A stretch of 64,000 nucleotides of DNA. It comes from Symbiodinium natans (Eukaryota > Sar > Dinophyceae > Suessiales > Symbiodiniaceae). The position numbers and the translations under genes are program-made. The number at the start of each line of letters is the position of its first letter. Within the stretch, counting starts at the first letter, position 1. This document shows, one piece after another, positions 48,404 through 57,819 of the stretch. The notes below the pieces were generated by a model, which worked only from the letters and a program-made list of their open reading frames with translations, made no database searches and was not told where the DNA came from. Where the stretch lies: the NCBI GenBank assembly GCA_905221605.1, contig CAJNDS010000302.1, forward strand, positions 584,450 through 648,449, written 5' to 3'.

Positions 48404-48843
48404 CTAGACCACCGTGGGACAGATCGATATGCAAGGCACTGACACCCTCACAGTTGGGATGGTTCCCCTTTACGCTGTCAGTCCTTCATAGGGATTAATC
48501 TTACCCCCTACCATAATCCACATTAAGGACTGTTAGTAAAAGGGGGAACATCCCAGCCTCACAGTTTGGGACCAGGCGCGGGTCTGCTCTTGCGCCTTCT
48601 GAATCAGCTCCTGAATGCATGTGGCCGATTGGTGCAGAACTAGACCTCCACGTTGCAAGCACCCCCTCAGCCGACTCTACTTAAGGTCGCGAACTCCCCC
48701 AAAAACCGAAATTTCGAAAGTGACAGCATCAGGGTAGTCAAGGAGCCAGCGTATACTTCTCCATGTTCGCCATCTTCTGCTTGAGCGCGGGGTCCTCACA
48801 GTCTTCCTGCCAGCCACTCAACTCCACGGCCCAGCCTTTTGGG
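48404..48843 (-). CDS. Three-exon gene segment interrupted by a MITE-derived intron
   Basis: Exon 48747-48843 (after GTCGCAG) encodes PKGWAVELSGWQEDCEDPAL and KQKMANMEKYTL and ends at a GC donor. Exon 48558-48610 (after TGCATTCAG) encodes ELIQKAQEQTRAWSQTV plus two bases. Exon 48404-48446 completes AGG and reads VSVPCISICPTVV then TAG (48404-48406). The intron between the last two (48447-48557) is exactly a MITE plus one copy of its 8 bp target duplication. Removing it gives SQTVRVSV in frame, the sequence expected before insertion. The TAG could instead be skipped by a GT donor just before it. I do not recognise the protein, and upstream exons are unknown. Confidence 0.55.
48454..48556. mobile_element. 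MITE family 1, copy 3 (103 bp), inside a coding exon
   Basis: Ends TTGGGATGGTTCCCC and GGGGGAACATCCCAG are inverted repeats, with inner CAGTCCTTCATA and TTAAGGACTG. The exact duplication CCTCACAG flanks it (48446-48453 and 48557-48564). On the gene strand the duplicated CTGTGAGG provides the AG acceptor, and its last G plus the first C of the element provides a GC donor. Confidence 0.92.
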
Positions 48844-49249
48844 CTGCGACACACTCCCAGACCCCGGAAATTAGATCCCTTTCAGGGCTTTAAAGAATGA
48901 CCTAATAGTAGTCGGTGGGTTTCATAGCCCTAAACCCTAAACCCGAATTTTGGACCCTCCCAGGGACTTGGGCTACTCCAGCTCTCCTCTCAATGGAACG
49001 ACCCGCACTGGGGTCACTAGGGTGGGCATAGCGACCATTGGCTGCGCAAAGTGGTCGCTTGCAAACACACCCTCCTGTGCACCACCACAGCGTGCTATAG
49101 AGCTTTCTTTGGCAGGATGAAACCCTGAACTGATTGAGGGAGGCTCAAGGCGGTGACTTTTGTGAAAACCCCCTAGGCGAGTATAGGTCCCGCCGGTCCC
49201 GCAGCCGGACCCACGGTTGAGGGTTTAGGGTTTCGGGTTTAGGGTTCAG

Positions 49250-50330
49250 GTCGGGACAACTTCGGGGGCCCACTCAGGTAGCATCACTTGGAGGACGCTC
49301 CCGCAGGTTGTACAGCCGGAAGTAGAAACCTCGATCGAACATCTTCCTCGGCTCGAGGAAGGGTTGTTCGGGGTTTAGGGTTCAGGGTTTCGACTCTCGA
49401 CCTCGCTGAAGCAGGCAAAGGGTATAGGGATTATAGGGTTCATATTCAGGGTTTATATTGGGGATAGTATGGCATATATTGGGGCTTGCAGGGCTTATAT
49501 CAGGGTTAATAGGGTTTATACTACTAGGGTTACTTGATGCTTCTGAATCCTCTCTTTGAACATGGGGAGACTAACATTCCCGGGTATTTGCATTAGGACC
49601 CTAAACCCTAAACCCTTAAACCCTAAACCCTAAACCCTAAACCCTAAACCCTAAACCCTAGGGTATACCTCAGGTATCGTGGAGCCTGGAGCCTCCAGTC
49701 TGAAGCCACGGTCTGCAGTGGTACTTTCGTCCATGGGCGTGGATATGAAGCCACCCGTCGCAACCCGCTCAGCTGGTTGAGCCACACTCTGCTAGGGTTA
49801 GAGAGTAGGGGCTTCCTTAGACTTGGCAACCTGGACCTGAAGTCTGCCAGGGCGAGATCGTAGGGCTCCCTTATCTCTGGTAAGGTACCCTAAGCTCAGG
49901 AACTCTAAACCCCAAACCCCAAACCCCAAACCCTAAACCCTAAATCCTACACCCTTACGGTGCCTTAAGTTCAGGAACCAGCAACCCCTGGGTTCTAGCT
50001 GACGAAAGGACCACCCCCTGCTTCCCTAAATTCCTTTTTGCAGCAGGCCTCGGGCTTCCCTAAACCCTAAACCCTAAACCCTAAACCCTAAACCCTAAAC
50101 CCTAAACCCTAAACCCTAAACCCTAAACCCTAAACCCTAAACCCTAAACCCTAACCCTAAACCCTAAACCCTAAACCCTAAACCCTAAAACCTAAACCCT
50201 AAACCTAAACGCTAAACCCTAAACCCTAAACCCATGAGTTCGAGTGGCCAGTTGGCACGCACCAGCTCTTCAAAATCCTGGGGCCCCGCCGTGAGCAGTC
50301 TCTGGATGATCCTGGGCTTCAGAGTTGGCT
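49250..50330 (-). CDS. Probable exons of an unidentified minus-strand gene
   Basis: About 50232-50330 reads PTLKPRIIQRLLTAGPQDFE then ELVRANWPLEL and runs into GGTTTAGGG, whose GT could serve as donor. About 49285-49370 reads EQPFLEPRKMFDRGFYFRLY then NLRERPPS. Both have protein-like composition and border telomere-type tracts (50058-50234 and short blocks near 49220-49240). About 49020-49090 may encode PMVAMPTLVTPVRVVPLRGE. Order and strand agree, but junction phases were not resolved and no family is recognised. Confidence 0.4.
50058..50234 (-). repeat. Telomere-type tract (CCCTAAA)n
   Basis: About twenty-five units, with scattered losses of one base toward the right end, abutting a probable exon. 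Confidence 0.95.
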
Positions 50331-50821
50331 TAGGGTTTAGGGTTTTAGGGTTTAGGGCTTGGGGGTTAGGATTTTAGGGTCTTAGGGTTGTAGGGTTTAG
50401 AGTTTTAGGGTTTAGGGTCTGTTCTTGCCACCCGCCTAGCTGATGATAACATCGCACAGCAGGGAAGTCGACGCGGCACCCCCTCACACTCGGACACGCC
50501 AGGCGAGGCACACTGTGTCCCATGATCTTGCTTGAGGGCCCATACGGCACAGATGGCCACTGCGGGCACCCGTGATACTTCATGACTCCCGCAGGTTTAG
50601 GGTTTAGGGTTTAGGGTTTAGGGTTTAGGGTTTAGGGTTAGGCCCAAACTTCCACAGATGATCTTCAAAGCAGCTCCTGTAACATGGAGGAACTTGCAGT
50701 GGCTAGTTGAGCCCCCTCCCGTCCACCAAACAAGACACAAACCTAACTAAGAGGAACATCGAAAATCCGCCCCTTCCCCGCCCTATCCGACTCCCCCCCC
50801 CCAGCGCAAAACCTAACCCAT

Positions 50822-51150
50822 AAAACACTACACCCTAAACCCTTAAACCCTAAACCCTAAACCCTAAAACCCTAAACCCTAAACCCTAAACCCTAAACAC
50901 TAAACCCTTAACCCTATAAAACCCTCCAAACCTAAACCTAAAAACCCTAAACCCAAAACCCTAAACCCTAAACCCCTAAACCCTAAACCCAAACCATAAA
51001 ACCTAACCCCAACCCCTAACCCCTAACCCCTAAACCCTAAACCCTAAACCCCAAACCCTAAACCCTAAACCCTAAACCCTAAACCCTAAACCCTAAACCC
51101 TAAACCCTAAACCCTAAACCCTAAACCCTAAACCCTAAACCCTAAACCCT
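50822..51150 (-). repeat. Long degenerate-to-perfect telomere-type array
   Basis: The left 200 bp is full of variants (CCCTTAAA, CCCTAAAAC, CCCCTAAC), and the right 120 bp is perfect CCCTAAA. This polarity suggests that new repeats were added or homogenised from one side. Confidence 0.95.
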
Positions 51151-51572
51151 GAAGGCAAGGCGCGAGGAGAGGGGCCCGGTCTCCCAAATTGCTTCAGTGG
51201 TGCGGCCTCAGACAGTGCGGGGCTCAGGCTTCCAGCAAGGCTCCTAGGGCCTGCTGGGGTTTAGGGTTTAGGGTTTAGGGTTTAGGGTTTGGGGTTTGGG
51301 GTTTAGGGTTTAGGGTTTAAGGTTTAGGGTTCAGCTCGCGACTTCGGTTTGAACACCTACCCACCCACCCTGTGGATCTCATACCATGAGGAAGATGTGA
51401 GGTCCACCCAATCCATATACCTTCGGCTCCATACCTTAGTTGTCCAGTCACCTGGGGGGATTCAAGGTGACCCTTTGGGATTACAAGGGGATTCTACTAC
51501 CCCAAAAAGGTTCAAGGTTACCTACTCTACTACTAGGTTCAGTCTTAAAGCACCCCAAGCCTTGGCCAATTT

Positions 51573-51962
51573 GGGCCTTGCCCAGGAAGATGTGGGTCTT
51601 GCCCCACGAAGAGTCGGGCCTTGCCCACGAAGATTTGAGCCTTGCCCACGAAGAAACGGGCCTTGCCCAGCCTTTCTCAGACCGGGAGTGATTCAGTTTG
51701 AGCGGTTTCCGAAGGTTTTTTGGGGGGATGTCTCCTGACCTAGGTGGGGTCATAAAGGGGGAGGAGGCCTTGTGCCTTGCCGCCGAAGCCTCGTGCCTTG
51801 TCGGCGAAGCCTTGTGCCTTGCTGGCGAATGACATCAAGGCCTCAGTCCTGAACCTTGAGGTCATTCGTCGACAAGGCAAAGCTTGCCTTGTCGACGAAG
51901 CCTTGTGCCGTGTCAACGCCTTGTGCCTTGTCGACGAAGCCTTGTGCCTTGTCGACTACTGA
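51573..51962. repeat. Minisatellites with CTTGCCCACGAAGA and CTTGTCGACGAAGC units
   Basis: At 51573-51670 a unit of about 24 bp (GGCCTTGCCCACGAAGA) recurs about four times. At 51768-51962 a 24 bp unit (GCCTTGTGCCTTGTCGACGAA) recurs, split by an inverted repeat with arms AATGAC-TCAAGG and CCTTGA-GTCATT at about 51826-51868. Short frames across it are repeat artefacts. Confidence 0.85.
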
Positions 51963-52130
51963 CCTTGAGGCTTAATAATACTTAAAGATATAAGGTTTGG
52001 GGTTTAAGGCTCAGGGTGTAGGGTTTAGGGTTTAGGGTGGGCTTGGGGTTGATATTGGTTTCTGGGGGGGAGGTATGGGTGGCAGGCGTCAGGGGTCTGG
52101 AGACACTTACTGGTTCTTAGCAGGGTATGC

Positions 52131-52387
52131 GGGAATTAGGTACCTTGTATCATATCCCATATCCCCCCCTAGGGTTTAGGGTTTAGGGTTTAGTTTAGGG
52201 TTTAGGGTTTAGGGTTTAGGGTTTAGGGTTTAGGGTTTAGGGTTTAGGGTTTAGGGTTTAGGGTTTAGGGTTTAGGGTTTAGGGTTTAGGGTTTAGGGTT
52301 TAGGGTTTGGGTTTAGGGTTTAGGTGGACTACCATATATAATCCTTTAAGGGTAGATATAGGGATACAAGGCAACTACCGAATTCCC
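52131..52387. mobile_element. Inverted-repeat element split by a telomere-type tract
   Basis: The left end GGGAATTAGGTACCTTGTAT (52131-52150) is matched in reverse by GATACAAGGCAACTACCGAA and TTCCC (52363-52387), differing by a 4 bp gap. Between them lies a tract of about twenty-two TTTAGGG units (52171-52325). Confidence 0.75.
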
Positions 52388-52739
52388 TTCGGTCTTCTGA
52401 TGTCACGTCTGGGAATTCTTGGAGTAGGAGCCTTTTTGCACCGTGACAAGGAACCGATAGTTTCAACCCTACTTGGGGAATCATGGGACTTAGTAAGTAG
52501 GGTTATAAGTACCCTAATTGGGGGTTCTCTAAGTAATTGTATCTATAGTTGCCCCAATTAAAACCCAGCTTTCTAAGTCCCCTGATCCTTCAACCCTAGG
52601 ACTCTCAGAGTTGCCTGAGTGAACCAAGGTGCCTTGAAAAGAGCGACGAGCGAGTTTAGGGTTTAGGGTTTAGGGTTTAGGGTTTAGGGTTTAGGGCTTA
52701 GGGTTTAGGGTTTAGGGTTAATGGGCCCAACAATTCCCC

Positions 52740-52865
52740 TTTTCCCCGGCATTTTCGGCTTCTCTAGGCCCTTCCAAGTCCCACAATGAAATCCTGAGCT
52801 GGTCAATAACTTCAGGTCGGGGGTCTCCCGGTGCAGCAGTGCCCACTGCCATGCCGGTCGGGCAA
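52740..52865 (-). CDS. Possible coding exon downstream of the SET gene
   Basis: The minus strand reads AVGTAAPGDPRPEVIDQLRI, SLWDLEGPREAENAGEKGNC and WAH to TAA. It has good composition but no confirmed partner exon, and the SET gene already ends at 53066. It could be the 3' exon of another gene or chance. Confidence 0.3.
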
Positions 52866-53065
52866 TCTTAGGGACTATGAGGATATATGTGGCTTCAAGG
52901 TTTAAGCTCAGGGTTAGGGTTTACGGCGTAGGCAAAGAAGATACCTGCCCTCAAACTAGCGTCTGATTTCGTCTTCGAACTGACCGAAACCCTACACTTG
53001 AAACCCTATACCCTAAACCCTAAACCCTAAACCCTGAACCCTAAACCTCAAGAATCGCAGGCTTT

Positions 53066-56000
53066 TCATCGTGACGATCTCTTTTCAAGCCGAGCCATAA
53101 GGTCATTGGCTGTCGCGAGCTGGCAAGAGTCGAAGTCTGGCCAGTAGCTGTAGCCTGAATTGGGTTTAGGGTTTAGGGTTTAGGGCTTAGGGCTTAGGGT
53201 TTAGGGTTTAGGGTTTAGGGGTTGGAGAATATCTCTGAGGTTAGATCCATCAGCCGCTGCTACCTGTGTCTCGCGTCAAGTAAGCAACCGACCATAGTCC
53301 GTCACCAATTCTGTCCCTGCCGGCACTTCTTGCAGCGTGCGGAAATAAAGGACGTTTCCCAGCTGGCAGATCTCCGTGTTGACCTCCAGGGGCGAAATCA
53401 CCCACAGAGAGGGCACTGAGTGACAAGCAAAGCCCAGCTTGGTTCCGGCCGCACACCTCAGACTCTGTACACTTTTCACGAAAAGCGCTTCCAAGCGATG
53501 ACCTACAGGGTTTGTGCTTCTTGTGCCCTTCCTGATCCCGACCTGCTTGCACTGCTCTTCGTTGGCAGCCGCGTTGATGAGCCGGGCAGGATTCTCGGGG
53601 TCATCAGCCGCCGCATCCATACCTAAGCGCACTTTTGCGATTAGGCACATCAATAGAGATGAAGGCCTCGATTGGTGATGCATGCCTTTAGTTCACAAGT
53701 TCACAAGTTCTAGGTACAGGGTCAGCATGTTCAGGTTGCTCTGAGGTGTCATGGCGCAGCAAGAACCCCCGCTACCGCTACCAATCCCTTACACTTGCAA
53801 ACGTCAACATGCAGAGTATGCTCCTTATCGTCTTACGGAGTTTGCACACAAAAAAACGCATTGGACTTGATCCCTACTATCGCCAAACAAGAGAAGGGAT
53901 GGCCCGGGATGCACGTGATTCCCATGGCACCTTCCGCTCAGTGCAACGCAAAGCTACCGGACCTTTCAATACCATTTGGGACGTTCCCCCTTATACTAAC
54001 AGTCCTGCATTCACAGGGTATACTTAGGGGTGCTATAATCCCTATCAAGGACTTGCGTAAACCCATCTGGGTTAAGGAAGGTTTGGGAATTAGGACTTAA
54101 AATTCTTAGAGCTGCTTATTGCTCCAAGGCACGTCCTGTGTGGACCCCCGCCGGCGGAGCCCCAAACAAAAGCCCTAAACCCCAGGGTTTAGGGTTTAGG
54201 GTTTAGCGTTTAGGGTTCAGGGCCCCAGTCGAAAAAAGGGCGCCGGGATGCAGAAAGCTGCCGCAGTACCACCGCTCGAAGTTTGCGGACACCAAACGTA
54301 GGCTCCACCACCTGGGTCCCAGGGCTTCGAGTTTCGGGTGTAAGGTGTATAGGGTTTAGAGTGTAAGTACTTCAACACATGCACAGGGTTTAGGGTTTGG
54401 GGTTTAGGGTTTCAGGTTGAGAGTGTAGGGTCTAGGGTTTTGGGGTTTACCTTCGCAAGTCACGGAAGGCAAATCCACATCTCCTTGCACAAACATTAGC
54501 AACGCTCCGTCTGGATGGGTCTGGATTTTGTCGTTCTCACGCCCCCGACCAAGAGGCACCGAACGGAAAGCAACAGCTCAACTCACTGCACAACGCAGTT
54601 GACAAGCTGATGTGGGTACCTTTCTGTAAGGGGATCCTACCTTAGCAGCCCATTGACCACATTATATTAAGGGCAGCCTGTTTTTGGTTGGTTACTTTCT
54701 AAGGGAACCAGAACCAAAAAAAGGAAAAGGTACCACTGGGCTACCAAGCACTACTATTTGGAGGTCCTTCTTAGAACCCTAAACCATCCTAAACCCTAAA
54801 CCCTAAACCCTAAACCCTAAACCCTAAACCATTGGGCGCTGGCGCATGGAGCGCCCGGTGGCTCGATGGGCCGCCGAAGCGTGGGGGTTTCTGCACAGGT
54901 CTACTTGTAAAGCCACGAAGAAACCCGCGCAGGAGCGACTGCATTTTTTACGAAGATGCCAGGATGGGCTACTAGGCCTTATAATCCCCATAATCAACCC
55001 TATAGAGGGCCTTTTTAAGGGGTTATAGGGTCTAATAGCCCATCCTGGTGTTTGCCACTATCAGTATCATCGTGGTTATCGTCATCATCATCATGATTAT
55101 GACGGTTATCATCGCCACACATAACTAGTCGCCACACATAGTCTTGGATGCGAAGCAGTGTTTGCGGCAAGAACAGCTACTGTTGCTTGCACTCCTGCGT
55201 AAGATAATACTTAGCACCGACGTCAATATCACCCCCCCCCCCCCCCCCCCCCCCTCCCCCCCCCTGCACCCCACCCCATCCCAATGGAATCATCTGACAT
55301 GTCCTGAAAGCCCAAGAAAACTCCCGAAACCACGAGGCGATGCGAAGCAGTGCATGTGACGAGAACTGTTGCCGTGGCTTGCACTCCTGCACAAGATAAT
55401 GGGCCACCTCCCCCCCCCCCTCCCCCCTCGCCCTCAGCCCTAAACCCCTTAAAGCCTTTATGTTGCCGGGTCCTAGAGGGCGAAAAAAAAAAGGGTAAGC
55501 TTTCTTTCTGCATACAGGGGAACCTGGCTCTAAAACAACAGGGGAATGCAAGCCCCCGGCCTAACCCGCGGGTGGCAATTTAGGCTCCTGCACGACGTGC
55601 ATCAGAGGTGCGAGTCACCGCTTGGATGTTCTGCAGCTGGCCCTGTCAAGGGTTTAGGGTTTAGGGTTTAGGGTTTAGGGTTTAGGGTTTAGGGTTTAGG
55701 GTTTAGGGTTTAGGGTTTAGGGTTTAGGGTTTTTCTGATGGGTTTACGACTCTGGGTTGAATTTGCCGCGCCGTCTCAAGACCTGCGTCTTCCTTTCAGG
55801 GCCAAGAAGGCTGTGGCCGCGGCTTGCTTTCTTGGTAACGCAGCAACCATCTTAGCATTTTAAGTACCTCATTTTCCTCAGTTTTCGTGGAGGGGGGGGG
55901 GGGTACATTTTAGGAGGGTCACCAAAGAACCAGAAAATTTAAAAAACAAAAAAAACGGGGCAACGGGGTACCCCTGGGCTGCCAAGCTTTCCTGCCAAAG

Positions 56001-56756
56001 CGGCCAAGGCAGCGAGACAGTCGCAAGAGGCCGCATTAGGGTTTAGGTTCTGGGTTTAGGGTTTTGGGTTTTGGGTTTTGGTTTGGGGCTTAGGTTTAGG
56101 TTTCAGGGTTGAGGCTTACAAAAGACTAACCCAACATCCTCTTTCCCAATCATCACGGTCCGGAACACTGCATTCAGGGCTCTTCTTATACCTTCCTGAT
56201 GATACCATCCCAATGAACAGAATGATCTAGGGGCCTCAATGACTAGACTAAGTGTCTTGGGGGTTATCACAGTATAACTATAAAGGAACCAGAAGGGAAC
56301 ACTCTTAGTAACTATTCCTACCCTGATTGTACCTCCTCCCCCCTCACTCCGCTCCGAGCCCCTACCCGGAACCCTAAATGGGCATTTCCCCAAATCGGGG
56401 GTTTCCCTAAACACAAAACCCAAATTCCAGTCTATGTGAGCCCTATACTCTGATCCCCTTTGTAAGGACCCCAAAAACTGGTCACCCTTTTGGTGTTTCC
56501 TATTACCATATGGTGCGGGGCTTCTCAATATTTCTGGGCTCCCAAGAAAGAAGTACGGAGCCTGTTAAAAAGGACAATAGGGTACCCCAAAGCGGGGGCC
56601 ATCATATGGAGCAACCCTAAACCCCAAAAAACCATAAACCCTAAACCCTAAACCACCATGTTTGAGAACCGTTTCAGAAAGGCCTTGTATGGTGGGAGCA
56701 CCGCCCTCTTCGCCAGTCTCTCCCGCGCAAAGAGCCCACGTCCAGCGCCCGGAAGC
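53066..56756 (-). CDS. SET-domain protein, probable methyltransferase (six exons, 5' end open)
   Basis: Exons 56684-56756, 55594-55642, 54273-54311, 53543-53622, 53293-53383 and 53066-53154 join in one frame to a TGA at 53066-53068. The product runs LPGAGRGLFARERLAKRAVL, PPYKGQLQNIQAVTRTSDAR, RGGAYVWCPQTSSGMDAAAD, DPENPARLINAAANEEQCKQ, VNTEICQLGNVLYFRTLQEV and PAGTELVTDYGYSYWPDF. GRGLFA is the SET N-terminal motif; NPARLINAAANEE corresponds to the NxxRFxNH region, though the usual HSC is replaced by AAA; PAGTELVTDYG is the C-terminal motif with the conserved Tyr. No post-SET cysteines follow. The substrate could be histone or another protein. Donors are GC, GT, GT, GT, GT. A telomere-type tract lies just upstream of the last acceptor (53163-53219) and another at the acceptor of exon 55594-55642. 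The His-to-Ala change resembles PRDM-like or non-histone SET proteins. Confidence 0.9.
53975..54055. mobile_element. MITE family 1, copy 4 (one end degraded)
   Basis: Begins TTTGGGACGTTCCCCC and TTATACTAACAGTCC as in the other copies. The distal end keeps only ATCAAGGACTT. It lies in the intron between SET exons 54273-54311 and 53543-53622. Confidence 0.75.
54618..54755. mobile_element. Possible element family 3
   Basis: GCAGCCCA and TGGGCTACC ends are inverted, and GGTACC.CTGGGCT.CCAAGC recurs at about 55960-55990 beside a CACCAAAGAACCAGAAAA stretch. Two loosely matching copies were seen in the SET introns. Confidence 0.4.
54959..55048. mobile_element. Inverted-repeat element, CCAGGATGGGCTA ends
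   Basis: CCAGGATGGGCTACTAGG at one end and CTAATAGCCCATCCTGG at the other form an inverted repeat with paired inner TTATAATCCCC and GGGGTTATAG. The whole 90 bp can fold as one hairpin. Only one copy was seen here. Confidence 0.8.
55232..55264. repeat. Poly-C tract
   Basis: About 30 C broken by a single T. Similar C or G runs occur at 3402-3440, 29706-29720, 37022-37039, 43355-43400, 56916-56940, 57041-57127 and 62938-62958. Confidence 0.95.
55650..55732 (+). repeat. Telomere-type tract at a SET-gene acceptor
   Basis: About twelve TTTAGGG units. On the gene strand the CCCTAAA array runs directly into CCCTTGACAG, the acceptor of exon 55594-55642. Confidence 0.95.
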
Positions 56757-57444
56757 CTAGGGCAGAGGTAGGGTTTAGGGGTAGGAGGTTTTAGGTTTTG
56801 GGGTTTAGGGCTTTCCAGGGTTTAGGGTTTAGAGTCCGCCGACCCTGGCGGCGTGTTGGATGGGTTTCTGGAGGTGAAAACCTCCCTCTTTCCTTCCTTA
56901 CCCCCCAAAACGCGGGGGGGAGGGGGCGGGGGGGGGGGGTAGGCCCCGGCAGCTTTTCCGTGGAGGAACAGGCCACCCACACCGCGTAAACTCATGGACC
57001 ATAGGCGGTTTCGCACAGGGCATAGGGGCTCTTTTGGAAAAAACCCTACCCCCCCCCACCACCCAAGGACCGCCCAGGTTGTCGCTAAACTGGCCCCACC
57101 ACCCCCCCACCCCCCCCCGACCCCCCCACCCAGACCCGAACCGCAAACCCAATCCACCAAACCCCAAACCTTGAACTTGTTCTCCTGCTAGGGCGTCTCT
57201 ACAATCCTGCCGCGGTTCTCTAGTTCATGAGCCCCATACTTTTATGCTTGGACATGAGTTCGAAGCATCCTAAACCCTAAACACCCAAAACCATAAGCCC
57301 CAAACTCTCAGTCCCCAACCCTAAAAGTCCTCAACCCTAAATTTCCCAAAATTCTCTGACTTAGAGCTCAAGAAACCCGTAAACCCGTAAACCCTAAACC
57401 CTAAACCCTAAACCCTAAACCCCAAACCCTAAACCCTAAACCCT

Positions 57445-57514
57445 GACCCACCAGGTAAGTGTTGCGCTGATCAAACTCACGGTCAACTACGCGCCTTGGG
57501 CGAGGACTTACAGT
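57445..57514. repeat. Inverted duplicate segment, copy 1
   Basis: TGACCCACCAGGTAAGTGTT onward is nearly identical, in reverse, to 62533-62605 (three differences in about 70 bp). Both copies are bordered by telomere-type repeats. The segment could be an exon (VSVALIKLTVNYAPWARTYS) or a 59 bp GTAAGT...ACAG intron. Confidence 0.9.
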
Positions 57515-57660
57515 GTTTAGGGGCTTAGGGGGTTTTAGGGGTGAAGGGGTTTAGGGGTTTAGGGTTTAGGGGTTTAGGGGTTTAGTGCTTTAGTGGTTTA
57601 GTGGTCTGGGGATTTAGGGGTTTAAGGTTTAGTGGTTTGGGGGTTGTGGGGTTTTCAGAG
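57515..57660 (+). repeat. GGGGTTTA-type degenerate telomere array
   Basis: Units are mostly 8 bp (GGGGTTTA) with TAGTGGTTTA variants. An 8 bp C-rich array of the same kind lies beside the other copy of the inverted duplicate at 62373-62527. Confidence 0.85.
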
Positions 57661-57819
57661 CGCTGTCCCCTGTGGCCTCGGGAGTTGTGCGGTGCTGGCT
57701 TGGGCTGTAGGCTTGGAGGCGATTTAGGGTTTAAGGTACCCTAAACCCTAAACCCTAAACCCTATTGGGTGTATGAGCACGGGATGATGTAAGCAAGGCG
57801 CATTCTCAAACCTACCAAA

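Noticed and set aside
53276-53683. A single 135-codon frame as the SET gene
   Set aside because: It runs through an intron by chance. Splicing at 53542/53384 gives the conserved motif order and a better C-terminus.
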